Shown here in pieces: positions 27,181 through 41,000 of a stretch of DNA of 64,000 bases. A model generated the notes under the pieces. The model made no database searches, was not told the origin of the DNA, and saw only the letters and a list, made by a program, of their open reading frames with translations. Every line of letters begins with the position of its first letter. The stretch's first letter is position 1. A program made the translations under genes and the position numbers. Origin of the DNA: Sarcocystis neurona (Eukaryota > Apicomplexa > Conoidasida > Eucoccidiorida > Sarcocystidae); contig KL647299.1 of NCBI GenBank assembly GCA_000727475.1, positions 717,461-781,460 of the forward strand, written 5' to 3'.

Positions 27181-30100
27181 CCAGTGTGGTCCCACAGTGT
27201 GGTCCAGCTGTCCTCAGTCAAGTACAACCAGAGAACAGGAACCTGCGGAGACCGACCAAGCACTCTACGCCACATTCACGTTGGCGCACTAGCACGATAT
27301 TTCGCGCTTACGCATAGCTGATGCAAAGTGATATCGGTGTGTCGTCTGCAGATTTCAGCGAGTGAAAATGCACGTTTCGTGTCAATTACCGTAAACGCAG
27401 CAGGTAGAATCAATCTGCGGTGCCACTGGCAGCAGCCATTATTCAGAGAGAGGAGGGCTGGTGAGGCGGATGATAATTATGGGCTGTTTAGATGCTACTA
27501 GACAATTTTGTCTCTGAAAAACATTGCCCACAAGACTTAATCTGCGACACCCTTTCGAGGATAACACTTCTGCCGCAACTTGTGAATCCCGCAGCATTTC
27601 TCGCGCGAGTGCGGTTGGCAAAATACCTACGTGACTGGAATATACTAGCTGAATACACATAAGCGAGTACGCAGTATGCTGCGTCGCTAAATAAATTCAC
27701 TCACTGAGGTCACAGTTGAATTTCTCCCGTTCCCCTGCATTAGTGTGCAGTCGGCGCAGTGAAGACAGCGACTAATCAATCAATTGACGGGGCTCGATAT
27801 GCGCTACCAGCGATCCTTGTCTCCTCTGCAGTCGCACTACGTGTGATTGGCAAGGAATTTCTTGTCAAACTCTTTCCCAGCTCCTAATCAAGAAAGGTGG
27901 ACGGCATTGCGCTCTACCTGAAAATTCCTCAGCTAGACTTCCACACCTCTGCTACACGACCTGCGCGGCTGCTGACTTTCAAAGAAATGAAGACAACTAC
28001 GCCGCAAACGCTGGCACCTTCTGTTTATTTTTTCTACGATTTCCGCCGTGCGTGTGTAAATTCGAGTTCTGTTGCTCCGTGTCGACACACCACTGACATT
28101 GTCTCAATATGGAAGCAGATGGATGCGCCTCCCGCGCTGCTTCGGTGTGGAAACTTCGAAGGAAGCCCACCACCGTGTCGCTGAGAGGATTTCCTTGGCT
28201 GACGAGGAGCGGCCCCGCACGTCGTCGGAGGCGGTCGGAATGTGTATAGGCCACGAAGCAGCTCCATCTGCAGTTGATCAAGTGAGACCGCGCTTATGTT
28301 ACAGACGTCGCACTTTTTTTTCGGGTGCTGCTACGAAAAACATGATATCCGTGTTTTCGGTGTGGTTTCTACTCAGACGCCGACTCCCCTGGAAGCAGCG
28401 CGTCAGTGGAGCGTGTGATTGACTTAAATTACCACAACATGACTGCTGTAGCTTTACCTGCCACGTGCGGAGTCGTCTCAGCAATACTTCACCTCTCGGA
28501 GCACTGTTGTTCAAGATCTAACACTACACGGAGAAGTGCATTTCGTGCACACGCCGTGGTTAGCACTCGGCTGGTGTCCTTTGCTTTTTACGTATCTGCA
28601 GCGTTGTCAGAGATACATTCTGCGGATTTGAGCACAATCTATACGGCGCCATCATGTTCCCGCACTGACACTCTAGACGCGCTGGTCCCGCCCCACAGCA
28701 GCATGGTATACTACAGCAGACCTTATTCTGTTTGAACTTCAAAATTTGCGGATCGTCTACGCCAAAACACGTTAAGCATTTAGTCTGCACGTCTGCCGAA
28801 GTTTTACCGGCGACGCCGCGTGTCAACATGACTTCCTTCTTTGTGCATGTGGACATTTTCAGTATGTGCCGAGAAAGGAATGCTGTTCCTTAGTTGTCCG
28901 CCCGTTAGCACGCAGGAAGACTCTGCCTAGTATGACTGAGAATGCGGCTGCTTTCAGAGAGGCAACCGATTTGCTCGGTGCAGCCGTAGTCAGTGCCTGC
29001 TGTGCGCCAGGGAAAAAAACTGCCACTGTAATTGGCGTGCTGCAACACGTTCCCGCAACGCGACCCGTCAAATTGTGTCCGTGACGCCGGTGGCCTTTAC
29101 CGCCTCCCCACACGCCTCCTGTGATTTCCACGCTTCCGGAGACGCAGCCGAGAAGGGGAGGGCAGTAGTGCGCCGTTAGCTGCTTTGTCTAGTATAAAAC
29201 TGCGTTCGGGTTTCCGGCTGACTACTAGCATCAATCGCATAAATCAGCACGAACGGCATCAGTACACTTACGCTGCTGCGTAAAAAGCAGGCCCGCGCTG
29301 CCAACCCCATGTACGTAATTTTCGTCACGGGCGAGGGCCTACAAAAATAACGCGTGTAATTCTCGACATTGAACTTTACATGGGAATCATTTACATGTAG
29401 CTTCTACCGCCGCTCTCGATATGCTGAAGCGAACAGGTGTCCACGAGTAAATCTTTTTGTCCGGCCCGATGCCAGGTGGGAAGGGCGTATGTTTCCAAAA
29501 GATGTCACAGGTTGGGGCTGCCATTAGGTGTAGACAGAATGTGTCCTGCCACAGTTCGCGACGCTGCTGCAATGTTCTCAGTGAACAAAGTCATGCTGAC
29601 TCGCTCGCTTCCTTGTAGGCCGCTTCGCTGCAGTCACCTTCAGTGAGAACTAACGCACAAAGAAGTGAACTGCAGACAGCCGCGGCGCAGGCTGTGCATC
29701 GCGTCCGTGAAGAAAGTCTCGTGAATAACGGAATTTCCAGTTAGGAATGTAGTACAGCTGACACACACTGATGACGTACGCACTGGTTGCGATTGGAGAA
29801 CAGGTACTCTAAGGTAATGTAAGGCAATGCCACCCGTGATCCGCGTCCCTAGCAACAGCTTTCATTTCTTGCCATTGTACAATCCTACGTTATTCGCTGC
29901 CGTACGAAACGCTGTATCACAACAGGAACGCTGCTCGTTGCCCCATAACCCCTACACAAAGTCACCCGTGGACCACGCGCTTCCCAGTATACGTGGTGTC
30001 ATCTTCCACCGGCTCCAAGTGTTAACGAAGTCCGCCGATGCCACGAGTTTTCTGTGTAATCAGGCTTCCATTCCAGCACACGCTTAGCACCTGCTTCCCG

Positions 30101-32019
30101 AACTTCGCTGGAGATGTCCTAATTATGGTCAGGAGTACCAAGGGGTAGCCGTACGATGACGTGACGCCCCAACAGGGAGCTGGAGAGTAATTACAGCCTG
30201 TCATTGCCTTGGTTAGGACGTCCTGGAGGGGTAGTGACACTCACTTCTGTGATGGCGCAGCCGGCAAAGTGGCATTCCCTGCCAGCAGATACACGGAGGA
30301 GAGGAAGTACTTCCATTTGAGGTACACATTTGCCATATGTGTCCGAAGTGCGCACGTACGCTCTTTTTCCACATGTACGTTGTGGAACTGCTAATGCCGT
30401 ACGTCCGTGCATGCAGCCGTGTTACTTTTTGCTAAGTAGTCGATGCACCGCCACATTAGTAAAATCCTCGCACCAGCCACACGGCGCATCCGCATATCAG
30501 CGCCTTCAGGGGTTTCCAAGTGTTTTTCTTCGCTTCTTTATGTAAAGTGCCATTCTGTCTCTTTTTGTGTGCGTGTGTTTGGAATGCTTGTTAACACGGT
30601 GTAGTGCGCTACGCGGTTCTCTTCCGCTGCCACGGAGAAAGCTGTCGCGCAGCGCTGTTCCGCAATTTCTTTTCCTCTGCATCCTGCACATACGTGCTCC
30701 CGCCCAACACTGTTTCTGTGTATGTCGTTCCTCGAAGAAGGACCCCTTCTGCAAGAAGTTGGGAATGCTTCTGCAGACCCCCCCGTGGCGTTGCATACTT
30801 CAGGTGACGTGTGATGTTGACACACGCCGACTAAAAAGCCTCTCCGCCCCTTTGCTTTGCTGCGCGCCGCTGACGCACTTCAGCTTATTTATATTTTGCT
30901 ACAGTCGTCCTGATAAGCGGAAGCACGCACTTTTCTATCGCGTCGCATCGTTCGTGCGAGACCTTCGGTGGCATACCGTGCCCCATACCGCATCTCCGGT
31001 GCGTGCAGCGGTGCTGTCTCTGGTGCAGCAGTCATTCCAGCGCTCTACCGTGCTGCACATGTCAACGTTGCCACTGTTGGGCCTGCGTAAGACGGTGTAG
31101 AAGCAGAACAGAGGCATCTGTTTTTCTCCACGCTCCAGAATTCACATTTACTGTGGTGCCTCCCCACCGCTTCTAGCGGACGCTGTTGAGCAGAATCCTT
31201 CGGCATTGCTCCGCTGTTCCACTGCCGGTGCTGTTGGCAACCACCCTGCCTCGTGTGACCGCCGTACTGAATTTGTGCACTCCTCGTCAATAGCTGCAGA
31301 CCTATCGCAGCTTCTGCTCCATCTCCGTTACGTGAGATGCACTCTACGTAGTTGCATAGTGGCAAGCCAGTAGCGGAGCTTCTGCGCCCCTACACCGTCT
31401 TGAATCTTGTCTTCTTATAACGCTAATTCGAAGCACACTACGACTGCAGCGTCTGTATTCCAGCCTGGCAGCTTGCGCAGCACGTAGTGTGTGCATGTAA
31501 TTTTAACGCGTGCGACAAACGCACTAGGAGCTCGACCATCTGCACGACAGGAAAGGGAACTGCGTTACCAGCACAAAGCTTTTCTTACCTGTGTAGAGGA
31601 GAATCCGCGTGGAACAGACGTCAGTCTTGCTGTGACAGGATTGTCGAGGCAGGAAAGGGCCTATAGAGGATAAGTCAGTCGGCGGACAACTGCGTTTGTG
31701 TAGGAAGGATGCCTGCAGGAGGTGCTGTAACTCTGGAACGCACCCTCCATGTAATGCCTTGCAAAGTAGGGTTGTATCCCCTTTAAGATTCCAGAACGTG
31801 CCGCTGGTTTCACGGGGAGCCGGACTGGCGCTAAGTCCAATCATACGGATGAGGAACAATCGGGAACCACTACTGTCAAGGATGATATGAACACTGATGT
31901 GCAACCTTGCGGCGGTCGTCGCAGAGGTGGTGGGATGTACCGCATTGATGTAGGCTGTTGCATGCACTCACTGCGACAGAAGGATCTTGCAGGTGGTCGA
32001 CACAAAACTCACCTTTACG
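27181..32019. other. Intergenic spacer upstream of TRAPPC10
   Basis: No frame here has both splice support and protein-like content. The longest is 30567-31100 plus (177 codons). Its composition is unconvincing, and its possible donor at 31086 does not lead to a recognisable TRAPPC10 continuation. Two opposed frames near 28.9-29.1 kb are open together, as expected of GC-rich sequence rather than of a gene. The TRAPPC10 promoter and 5' UTR should lie in the right-hand part, but I see no diagnostic motif. Confidence 0.5.
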
Positions 32020-35000
32020 ATGACGACCACATCCCTTTTTGGAGAGGACAAGGGAGAGAATGCGCGCGCCTTCCCTGTCCTCTACTACGGTAGGTACTAG
32101 GCTGAAAATGTACAATCCAGAGCAGAAAGGTTTACCGCATCTGACGTAATGCTCCTCGTGCGGCTCCTCACAGATGCTCGGTCCTTGGCTCCGCGCAGTT
32201 GCACCGACGCACCACTGCTTTGTCTCCGTAGCTTCTGGTCAGCCCCAAGTGGACACGTACGACACCGCTAAAGGAACTCCGACATCAACCTTCCAATAAA
32301 GTGTGTACGTATATATTAGTTGGGGTTTCGGGTGTGAATACCGTGATGCGACTTAATTTCTTGCAATCTACGTGCATGCACTGCCCTGGGTACACGTAAC
32401 AAAGGTGCTCAAATTCGTCCTTCCAATGTCGATGCCAGGTAGACAGGGTCGTAACGTGGGGAATTCCTCAATGAGGGCGGCTGCTGCGTTGCGACGGCAC
32501 TTCTGTCGGTTGTTGAGCGTTCTGCTCGTCCTGATGCTCCTTGTGTGTCTGCAGACGACCACAATTTATTTCCTACGTTGCTGCCCTTCATTGAAGCCCG
32601 TCTGCCACTCGACGGCGTGCCCGTTAAAAATCCCTTTTCGCCACACGCGGCAGTGTACTGCAATACACTGCGCTTGAACTTCATTCGTCGCGACTGTTTA
32701 TCGGATACTGCCGTTCCTCCTAAAACTGCGGTGAGTGGCAGCAGCTCTTTCACTGCCGCTGCCGCTGCTGCGGCAAAATTAACAGGTGCGAGCCTCGCAA
32801 CTGCCAGCAGCGGCAGCTGCGTAGGGGCCTCTGCTTCCCACGCACCGACTCCAGGTGCAGCCATCACAGCTGGCCCTACGGCTGCCTCTCTTGCTGTTTC
32901 CGCTGGTGGCGCCCAGCCAGGGTCAGAGAGCATTCCGCTCGGACGACAGGGTCGCGCTGCCGCGGCTGCGACCGCGGCAGCAACAACAGGAGCGACCAAA
33001 CCCTTCGTGTACTTGCAAATTCTTCAACTTGAAAACATTGAAGACTACAAGACACACCACCGACGGTAAGACCTCGTTGATACACACGTACGCAAGCACG
33101 GAATGGGCAGACGCACTCTCGGTTGGTGCATTAGCGGACTAGATCCAGTCCGTTCCGCGTGAACACGTGTGTACAGACGCACTCACACTACCCTCACTGC
33201 CGCGACTGCAGGTCGCTCAATCAGGCCCCTCGCTGCAGCAGCGCCGTCCTGAGAGTGCAACAGCGTCGTCATTAGGGTGCAGCAGCTGTGCAGACACAAA
33301 AACCTTTGTACGGGTGACAGCGGTTAGGAGAGACTATGTCGCGGGTAGGTAGGCATGCAGTCGAGAATATGACGGAAACACGTCTGCATAGAAAATTGAC
33401 TGCCGTGGTGCTGACGGAGCTCTTCAACGGGTACACGCTACGCCCGCAGCGGCCTACGGCACATGCATTTCCTCTTGGGGCGCAACGAGGGGAGAGTTGA
33501 CAAAGTAGAACAGACAAACGCAGCGGGTGTACTATGGAGGGAACGATCAGGACAAGGTGGCAGCCACCTCCCGCCCTTGATGCGGTGCGTCTTGTAGCAT
33601 CTGTGCAGTTCGTTGTCAGCCCTCCGCGAGCTGAAGTGCACCGAGAAGAGAGTCCCTTGTCTTTATGTGTCATAAGGTTGGGGCAAGTTTCTGCGGGCGT
33701 TATACCTGCACAATGTGGAGAGAAAGGCTATCGTGTAAATCGTCGCGCGGTCTGCCCCCTGCGGTCGTTTTGGGGATGTGTACGCTGTGAGACCGTGCCG
33801 ACAGCACCTTCGTTGTGCGCTTGGACTGCGTGGCTGCAGAGTCCTGCGTGCGTGGGTGGACAGTCTGACTGAGCAGCATGAAGAATGGCTCGTTCTCTAC
33901 GTGACGCCGTTCTCCGAGAGTGAGACACAGAGCAGAAGCTGCAGAAAAATCTTGGACAAACTGAGAAGCGACTTAAATCCCCCTGGGTCTCGCAGCAAAG
34001 AGCGCTTCCTGCGTGTTCCCACCGACCCAACCGGCCAATACTCTCACGCTCCAGTCTTCCACGACCTCTGGAATGTAGGTGTGCAGTTGTGCTGGGTCAC
34101 GCCTTTTTCTTACATTCCACAGGCGAGATGGCAGGGTACGCACAGGTTGAGAGTACATATACCTGCATTATCGGCAAGACAATGTTGTCCACCGAAGACA
34201 TCGGCTGTCCACTAAACAAGTCGCCGCGTCCCTTCGAATTTATACATTATTCACCTGTGTACGCGCGGATAGAACCGTAACCTGAAATTCACGCGAAGCA
34301 GAATTTGAACAGCGCACACTGCTTATCCTTGTGCTGTCTGAAGGCTGCGTATTCCTTGCGCGCCCTGTCTGCTGAATAATCTCACATTGGTAGTGGCGTC
34401 GTGAAGGCTGTGAATGAAATTGTGGATGAAATCCCATAGGCAGCGTTGTGCCCTCCTTTTCAGCAGTAGACGTGTTGCGCTGGTAAATGGACGGCCCCAG
34501 TGGTGTGCTTACCGTAGAGGGCGACCGTAAGCTCCCGCGGAGATATTCCTCAGTGAAGCACGCAGTCATATGTCGTCTGTTGTTTCATCGGCAGCAAGCC
34601 CGTTCCAGTTACCATCCCCTTTTATGCCGTGTGACTGACATGCGATGTTGTAGGCCTTGATGCTACGCCTGAAGGAGGCTCTTGCTGCAGCTGTGGAGGG
34701 TCGGTATGTTCAGCTTGAGGACGAAGTGCAACGGCAAACTCAGGCTGCAGAGCCTCGCTTCTGCGCTGTATTCACTGCCAAAGAGGACCTGGCGCTGTTG
34801 CATGCTCTTTGCAATAGACCAGACGTAAGCGCATGTGTGCAGAAGAGCGCATTTGTCTCGTTTTATCGTGTGTCGTGCAGCCTTCTAGGCTCCCCCCTGA
34901 TACTCACTCGACTTTTGAGACATAGCGTGGCTGCCGCAGTGAAACACCTGCAAACCGTACTGCAGCAGCCTGTATGTCAGAGTGAAAACGAATACTCGGG

Positions 35001-38000
35001 CTGTGTCTTGGACTGCGCTGCAACACTTGAAGTGTGGGTACCGAACTCCCTCTTTTTGAGAGAGCAAAATTTCCACAGGTTCTGTGACGGTAACACAGGA
35101 AAATCTATGAGGACGCGAAGGACCTTGTATGTAATTGCACGGTGCTCTTGTTACATATCCCCTTCAGCTGCTGGGTGTAAACGGTTAAGTATTTCTCCAC
35201 CTGGACACCTAGCGTACATACCGGAGAGCTGTCTGGCAGTGGATGGTGCTGATCGACAGGGAGCGCCCGCGCGCACCCGTGGCGTTTGTTCCCGTTCGAC
35301 ACTGCGTTGGAAAAAAGACGCGGGATTGTTCTACACTAAATCACTTTAGACGGGGTCTCTTAAATGACAAAGGGAGAAACACGCAGGAAGTGCGCAGGAG
35401 CCGTGTAGAGAGAGCAACCTTGAGCGTCCGTGATCCCCTCTGACGAGTGCAGAACTGGACGGACTTTTCTGCAAATGTTCGCAGGAGGCGCTCGCCGTGC
35501 TGGACTCTCTGGATCTGCTGAGAAACAGCAGTGGCGGAAGAGGGCTGTATGATTTCCATGTGACCAGCAGCGATATCCCGCCATGGCAGAATTTTTTCCA
35601 CACATTCGGCTTTGCTTCTACGGACGCCGAAGTGCCGGTGCTGCTGAACCAAAGACGCCTGGAGCGCCTGCAGGTTGCGCTCCGAGAAGACACGATCTCT
35701 TACATTGACTTCCGGCAGTATCTTTTCGCACGTCAGGCCGAGCTGCTTCTTCGTCTCAACAGACGTATGTTTCTCAGTGTTCTCCTCGGCACGCTGTGGT
35801 CGCATCGTATCTACGCAACATGTGTGGACGCGCCTGAGTTGTAGAATACTACGCCTTGGTCTTCAGTGTTTCGCATGTTCGGGTTACTACGATGTGTCTA
35901 TGCATGCATGTGTGTGTCTTCTTGTAGTAAACTTGTCATTTCCAGCGACGAACAAGTGTTGCTCGGTTTCTCAATGACGCAACCCCAGCACGCTGCATTT
36001 CCTTTCTGAGGTGCTCGTGTTGGCCCTCCTAGCGCGAAAACAGGACGACGAACTGGAGAGGTGAATGTAGCCCATCAGTCCGTGCCTGTGACGTGTCTGT
36101 TGCACTTCACGGCACGTCGTCGGTCGTGTGCTTTATGCAGCAGATGCGTCCCACTTGACGCGTTGTCACTTTGCTGCAGTGGAGGAGCTGGGAGCGCGGG
36201 CCGTTCAGTTGGTGTCCAGCGTGTACAAGGAGCTGCTAAGCAGAAACATTTCCATTGGTGGGCATACGTGGGCGCTGCTGGCGGCACTCAACTTTGCTGG
36301 TTACATTGTGGCGCAGGTGAGTTGAGTTCTGTGTGCGTTTGTGAAGAACCCTCCAGCAAAGTGAGAGTATCGTCGCGGCCACTTGACTTCTGCCCAGAAA
36401 CTCGGCTAAGGGAACGTAGAATCTGTGGCGGACAACAGGAGAATCGTATCATGCGGTGTGTGCTGACTCTCTCCCGTAACTCTTGATTGACCCGACCAAT
36501 CGCAGAAGGAGAGAGGATTTGTAGCGGGGAGTGGTAGCACTTGTATTACGCCCTCGCTCATTATGTTGTTGCCAGCACTTGACGCTACGAAGGGCGGAGA
36601 CAAGCGAACAGCGTGATCCCAGATTCCTTCGCTGAGTGGTTGTACCAGGAGATGCCAGAGTGGAAGTAGCTGAGCGAGCACTAGGAGTCGTGGCCGGTGC
36701 TAGTAAACACGAGCGTGTATGGTTGAAAGCGCAGTACAGGAAAGGTTTAGGGTTGAGCGCCAATCGCAGCGCGTGCGGGGAAAGGCGCTGTGCATCGTCC
36801 CTTTCTACGTAGGGCAAGTCCGAAGGCCGTGTCGCGCACTGTTGCAGAAGCACAGAAACATTGGCGAGAAGGTCCTCCTGTTTTCGTTCTCTGCGTCGTT
36901 TCGCGAACAAAGTAAAATGCAGCACTGCCCAGTGTCCAGCCGCGCACTACATACAGGATACGTCGAGGAACGCGCGTGTACGCTTCGTCTGTGTTATTCA
37001 AGTGGACGAATCTTACTCCTTCTCGTGTTGGCTGCGTGGGGTTGCAGTCTGCTGTGACGACGGAGCGATGCGCGGCGGCTCGTGAGGCTTCAGAAGCGAC
37101 GCCGCGCTCGATGGCGGCTGAAGAGAGTAGCCCGTGGCGATCGAGTCGTCCCCAGGATTTCACTGCGTCTCCATCGTCGTCTACTCCTGCGGGTTCCCCC
37201 TACGGATCTGTGTCAACGCATCCGCTGCTGCCTCTCAAGTATCCGACTCTGGCTAGCGCTGCGCGTACTCTGCACCGTTTCACGCCGCTGCAGTTCTCCT
37301 TTTCTCCCACGCGTCGAGCTCACGCATCTCACCGCGGCCGGGTGCCGCCGGTCTCTTCTCTGCAGGCAGATGCTACGGCAGCCCCTTCTCCGGTGGCTGC
37401 GGACCCTGCTGCAGAGTCTGTGGAAACTGGTGGGGTGGAGGACAGTGCCGGTACTAAAGAGGGCTCTCGCGGGAATGCGGGTGGGGTGGTGAGCCCCACT
37501 GCTGCAGCGGGTGCTGCACCGGCGCCCGCTGCACGCTATGCAGGCGTTCTGTACGGCTACGCTGCACAGCAGCTCCAGCGTCTCATCCGGTGGCGCAAAC
37601 GACGTCACTGGTATACTCCACTGAAGGAAATTCCTTTGACAGATACGGACGGTGCAGGGCAGCAGGATGAGTACAGCGCAGGCGAGTCAGCCGCGTCAAC
37701 CGCTGCTGTGGAATCGCGGCGGGTGGAGGCTGCAGCAGCAGACAAGGCCGCCAGCGACGAAAAGGCCTCTGCAGTGCGAAGTGGCGGCCTGGCGGGAGGA
37801 CAGGAGGACGGGAGCGACGAAGATCTGACAGAGGGCGGAGAAGTGGACAACGAACCATTTTTCTGTCCGGCAGACATGGAGCGACTTGAGGGCTTGCTTT
37901 TGATAGTCTCGAGAAAGAGTCTGCTGGAGGAGCTCCAGACGGCCGCCGCGATGGAGGACATGCTGGCGAGAGTCTTCGTCTTGGCCGGACAGCAGTACAT

Positions 38001-41000
38001 GAACGGCGGCTACTACAGACACGCCGCACTGTTGCAGTTCCGGCTTGCTGCTGCCAACTTCAGACGCGGCTGCCTGGAGGAGTGCAGAAGCTCGCTCGGT
38101 CGGTTGCTCCCGCTCTTCCTCAAAGAACCGTGGACGGAGGTCAGTCACTCATCCGGCTTGTGCGCGTTTTCTTCTCCCGAGCCTCTTCAGAACAGCAGGG
38201 ACCAACGGAGGCAGGCCTTTGAGATAAACAGAAAAATGAGAACACCTGTGCGTCCTGGATGTCCACGGTGTACGGCAGAGCGTGTGTTGCTAGTAGCATG
38301 CGTTTCCTTTCCTTGAGCCACCCCGGCTTATCCGCGTGCTGCAGGAGGATCTAGAGAATGCAGGCCGCTGTCGGAGGAGTCCTTATCGCATCCGGCTAGT
38401 ACAGTATTTAGAGCGCCCGACTCTCGTTTCTCCTCCAGGAGCCATCGCCTATGTAAAATCTCCCGCTGCATGCGTAGTGGCTACCTCTGCAGAGAAAATG
38501 TTTCTTCCCCACTATGCATATCCAGTTTCTCGGGCACATGTGTTGTGTGTGAACGTGTTGGCATGGTGGTGCTCAGCCGCTGTCTCCCCCTCTCTACAGA
38601 CTATTTTATATGCGTGGTTTGTGAAATAACAGCGTATCGATAGACGCACAGAGGTTTGTAGGCATGTGATAGAATCTTCGTGTGAATAATCGGATGCCTT
38701 CGTGTCCGTTGACCGTGTGTGTCTTGTAACAACTGCTTACCCCGTGCGTCCTGCGTGTGCCGCTGCAGCTATGGCTTGAATGCCAGCAGCTACTGTGCGA
38801 GGCTGACCACCGTGCGGGTGACGCAGAGGCCGAGCTCCGCTCTGCTTATGTTCTCTCGAACGTAAAAGCGCAGTATTACTCAAAAAGGCTTATGTTACGT
38901 GCCACGCCGATGCAGAAGGAGTGGAAGACAGAGGGGGGCGCTGCGGGTGTTTCAGCTGCTGCAGGAGCACTCTCCCTCCAATCGGCGAGCGGGACAGCAG
39001 ACAATGCAGCGCCACAAGTCATGAGTGTGGGGACAGCAGGCGCTCGCCCAGCAGTAGAGGGCGGTTACGAAGCCGGTGACACGGGCGACGCGACGGGGAC
39101 AGAGAGATTTTCGGTGAACCCACGAGAATTTTTACAACGTTTTATTATGCTTGCAAGATCTCAGCAGGCAGAACATCTCCCGAAGCCACCTCGAGAGGCA
39201 GGCGGAGCGACAACAAGCAGACGGCGCGACCGTGAGCGGCTCCCACCAGCTGCCACAGGCGCCGAGACTAATGCAGCTGCTGCCCAGGACACGAGTGCCA
39301 CCGCAAGGCTGAAGGACGCTGCAGCAGATAGCCACCCAAGCAGCGCGACGCACGGGGCAGAGAAGAGAAGCGAAAAGCTCACATGCCCAACGAATGGGGC
39401 AGCTGCAGATGAAGAAGAAGAGCGTCCGCGTCGTACGCCGACGTGCACCATTATCTCAGATCTGGATTTCTGCGAAACTCTCTGCACAGAAGAGCGCTCC
39501 CTGCACATTAGCAGCTCTCCTAATTTGTATTGTTGGGCGGCGCTTACAACGTGGCGGCCTGATGAGGACCGTCTTGGCGAAGGCATGTCACGCGAGTGTT
39601 TGCAACCGGCGTTGGCCCTTGCTTCTGCACCCACGCTGGTATGGTTGTCTCATGCATTTGTGATGGCCACACTTTCACTGACAGTGGATATAGCGACATG
39701 TGGGCACACGTTTGCGGGAGCAGGTAATGCTGTGCTGTACATCCAAACGCGTTCCTCGCAGAAGAAGATCTCCGTGTGGAAGACACAGGATTGGGACGCT
39801 GTGTTGCATGGATAGCTGTGGACACCAGCGCGCTTCTCAGACTGTCGTGTTGCTACTGCCGGGGGGATGCAGCCGTTGGGGCACCTGTGCTGCTTAGAAT
39901 ATTTATATTATGGGAGTCTCCGAACCCTGTCGCGCTTCAATTTTCTCGCGTGCCTTCATTCGAAGATACTCGTGCCGCCAAACGTTAGAGGCAGGTTTAA
40001 ACATTAGTGAAGACGAGCGTAGCGCACCTGTTTTAGCTTTCAGAGGCCCTTCTGTTGATGGGGAAGCTTCAGGTGGCTTTCATCAGGAGAGAGACAGATA
40101 CCGTTGATGCGTGTGTGTGGGTATCAGAGCATTAGAGTGTACACGTGGATACGTGATCAGTAGGTTCACCACCTCACCAGACCATCTACCCGCGGTGACG
40201 TGGGATCTCCGTACACGTTGACGCCGCTGATGACTTTCGCTGTGTGTTGCTGCAGACGCCCGTGGCAGAGCCTCTCGTGGCGACTGGTTCTCTGACCACT
40301 GGCTTGCCGCACTTCTACGGCGGGGGAAGCGTGGACGGCACGCCGTATACTCTGACGTCGGCGACACCGACAGGGGCGACCACAACGACGAGCTTCTTTT
40401 CGAACACGGTCGGCGCTTCCAGTAGCGACCCGTCTGCTGCAACGGCGGGGCGGACGGCGGCATTACTTTGCTCCAGAAGGCATATGCTTTCGTCGCTGCC
40501 ACCTGGGGCACTGACAGGTGGTCCATCGTCGTCTTGGCAGCCCAGCATTTTGCACGCCGGCCTACCCGCCGCAGACGTAGCAAGCATTTTGCGGGGAAGC
40601 CAGAGTCGTGCGGAGGGGGAGCAGGAGCTGGCACACGTTGGCGGGGGCCTGCTTAAGGGAAGTTCATTTTCCGTGGTGCCGCGCTCACCTGCAACGAGTT
40701 ATTACAGTCCCTCCTTTTTTGGGTCTCCTGCTCGTGAGATGGGGGGAACGGGCGTACCTCTTCGAAATTTGCTCCGAGCGAAAGGCTCTATCGACCACGA
40801 TCTTCTCGAGCACGCCGTGCTGAGACAGCTAGCTGACCTGCTACCGCTCTACCAGCTGCCCTGCCACCCAGAGCTCGGACCGAACGCGTATCTCTTCACC
40901 TACGTGGCTACTCTGCTGCGTCTGAAGCCGAAGAGTGTCGCGCAGGTTCTAGGGCAGCACCCGCGTCTGCGAATGAGGCGACCGGGCGCGCCACCGTCGG

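Noticed and set aside
30567..31100. 177-codon plus frame considered as the TRAPPC10 first exon
   Set aside because: A 70-base exon at 32020-32089 begins with ATG, ends in the right phase at GTAGGT and runs directly into the conserved DDHNLF motif.
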